Assembly: GCA_003567055.1 (NCBI GenBank)
Contig: PXAW01000124.1
Location: forward strand, 1 to 5,073
DNA from: Hyphomicrobiales bacterium
Lineage (GTDB): Bacteria > Pseudomonadota > Alphaproteobacteria > Rhizobiales > Beijerinckiaceae
DNA: 5,073 nt
Reading direction: 5' to 3'
The notes below the pieces were generated by a model. It saw nothing but the letters and a program-made list of their open reading frames with translations. It was not told where the DNA came from and ran no database searches. Below, piece after piece: positions 4,973-5,073 of this stretch. The translations under genes were made by a program, and so were the position numbers. How positions within the stretch are numbered: position 1 is the stretch's first letter; the number at the start of each line of letters is the position of its first letter.

Positions 4973-5073
4973 ATGAAACATCTTATCGCCACGTCTGCCA
5001 TTGCTCTACTGGTCAGTATGCCTGCAATCGCGCAGACTTCAACTAACGACGCGCAGATGACTGATGAAACGCG
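4973..5073 (+). CDS. Exported protein of unknown function (3'-truncated, N-terminal 33 residues)
   Basis: Thirty-three codons and two bases are visible, reading MKHLIATSAIALLVSMPAIA and then QTSTNDAQMTDET. This is a typical Sec signal peptide: a short basic start (K2, H3), a hydrophobic core at 4-15 and a probable signal peptidase I site after AIA (about 20/21), followed by a polar Thr/Asp/Gln-rich mature start. The product is therefore expected in the periplasm or beyond. Small alphaproteobacterial PRC-barrel proteins often begin this way, but nothing diagnostic is visible, so I do not assign a family. Translation starts at ATG 4973 behind AGGAGG. Codons such as CTA, AGT, TCA and ACT, with an AT-richer upstream region, differ from the strongly G/C-ending codons of its neighbours. 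It may be stress-induced through the EcfG candidate upstream. Confidence 0.8.
   Translation, partial: MKHLIATSAIALLVSMPAIAQTSTNDAQMTDET

Noticed and set aside
3535..5001. 488-codon open frame on the minus strand, antisense to the ltnD-like gene
   Set aside because: It is mostly the reverse frame of a well-supported dehydrogenase, kept open by GC-biased third positions. Its translation is Arg/Gly/His-rich with no recognisable domain, and it crosses two intergenic regions.

Overview
The window reads as ordinary chromosome of a GC-rich alphaproteobacterium, probably Hyphomicrobiales/Rhizobiales. This is inferred from strong G/C third positions in the long genes, an MHYT-LytTR regulator of the kind known from carboxydotrophic relatives (CoxC/CoxH), and a sequence matching the alphaproteobacterial EcfG stress-promoter consensus. 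No species is claimed. I see no rRNA, tRNA, CRISPR array, insertion sequence, phage gene or plasmid function.

Layout. 1-636 (+): 3' two thirds of a Sua5-type threonylcarbamoyl-AMP synthase, cut by the window edge. 644-1243 (-): the flavodoxin-fold NAD(P)H:quinone oxidoreductase WrbA, ending 7 bp from the Sua5 stop (convergent). 1244-1336: divergent control region with three dyads. 1337-2272 (+): a LysR-type regulator, facing away from wrbA and plausibly controlling it and itself. 2273-2338: short convergent gap with a possible hairpin. 2339-3538 (-): a membrane-embedded MHYT sensor fused to a LytTR DNA-binding domain. 3539-3855: a 317-bp divergent intergenic region, unusually rich in repeats and foldable RNA. 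3856-4761 (+): an L-threonate dehydrogenase (LtnD)-like enzyme. 4762-4972: an AT-richer gap with a hairpin, a candidate EcfG promoter and a 5'-leader hairpin. 4973 to the end (+): the first 33 codons of a small exported protein with a very strong ribosome binding site.

How the genes relate. There is no single pathway here. Two units look like regulator plus divergent target: wrbA with the LysR gene, and possibly the MHYT-LytTR gene with ltnD. The first is a classical arrangement. The second is my inference from the shared intergenic region and its repeats.

Best candidates for something new. (a) The region upstream of ltnD carries three exact copies of the octamer GCGAAACA (one inverted) plus a one-mismatch copy. 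It also carries a 16-pair stem whose G-U wobbles only fold in plus-strand RNA, a second helix that would turn it into a pseudoknot, and a hairpin just before the Shine-Dalgarno. (b) A membrane-bound one-component MHYT-LytTR regulator sits without any visible CO-dehydrogenase genes. (c) A general-stress promoter candidate precedes the exported protein. All are sequence-pattern hypotheses; no folding program or database search was run.
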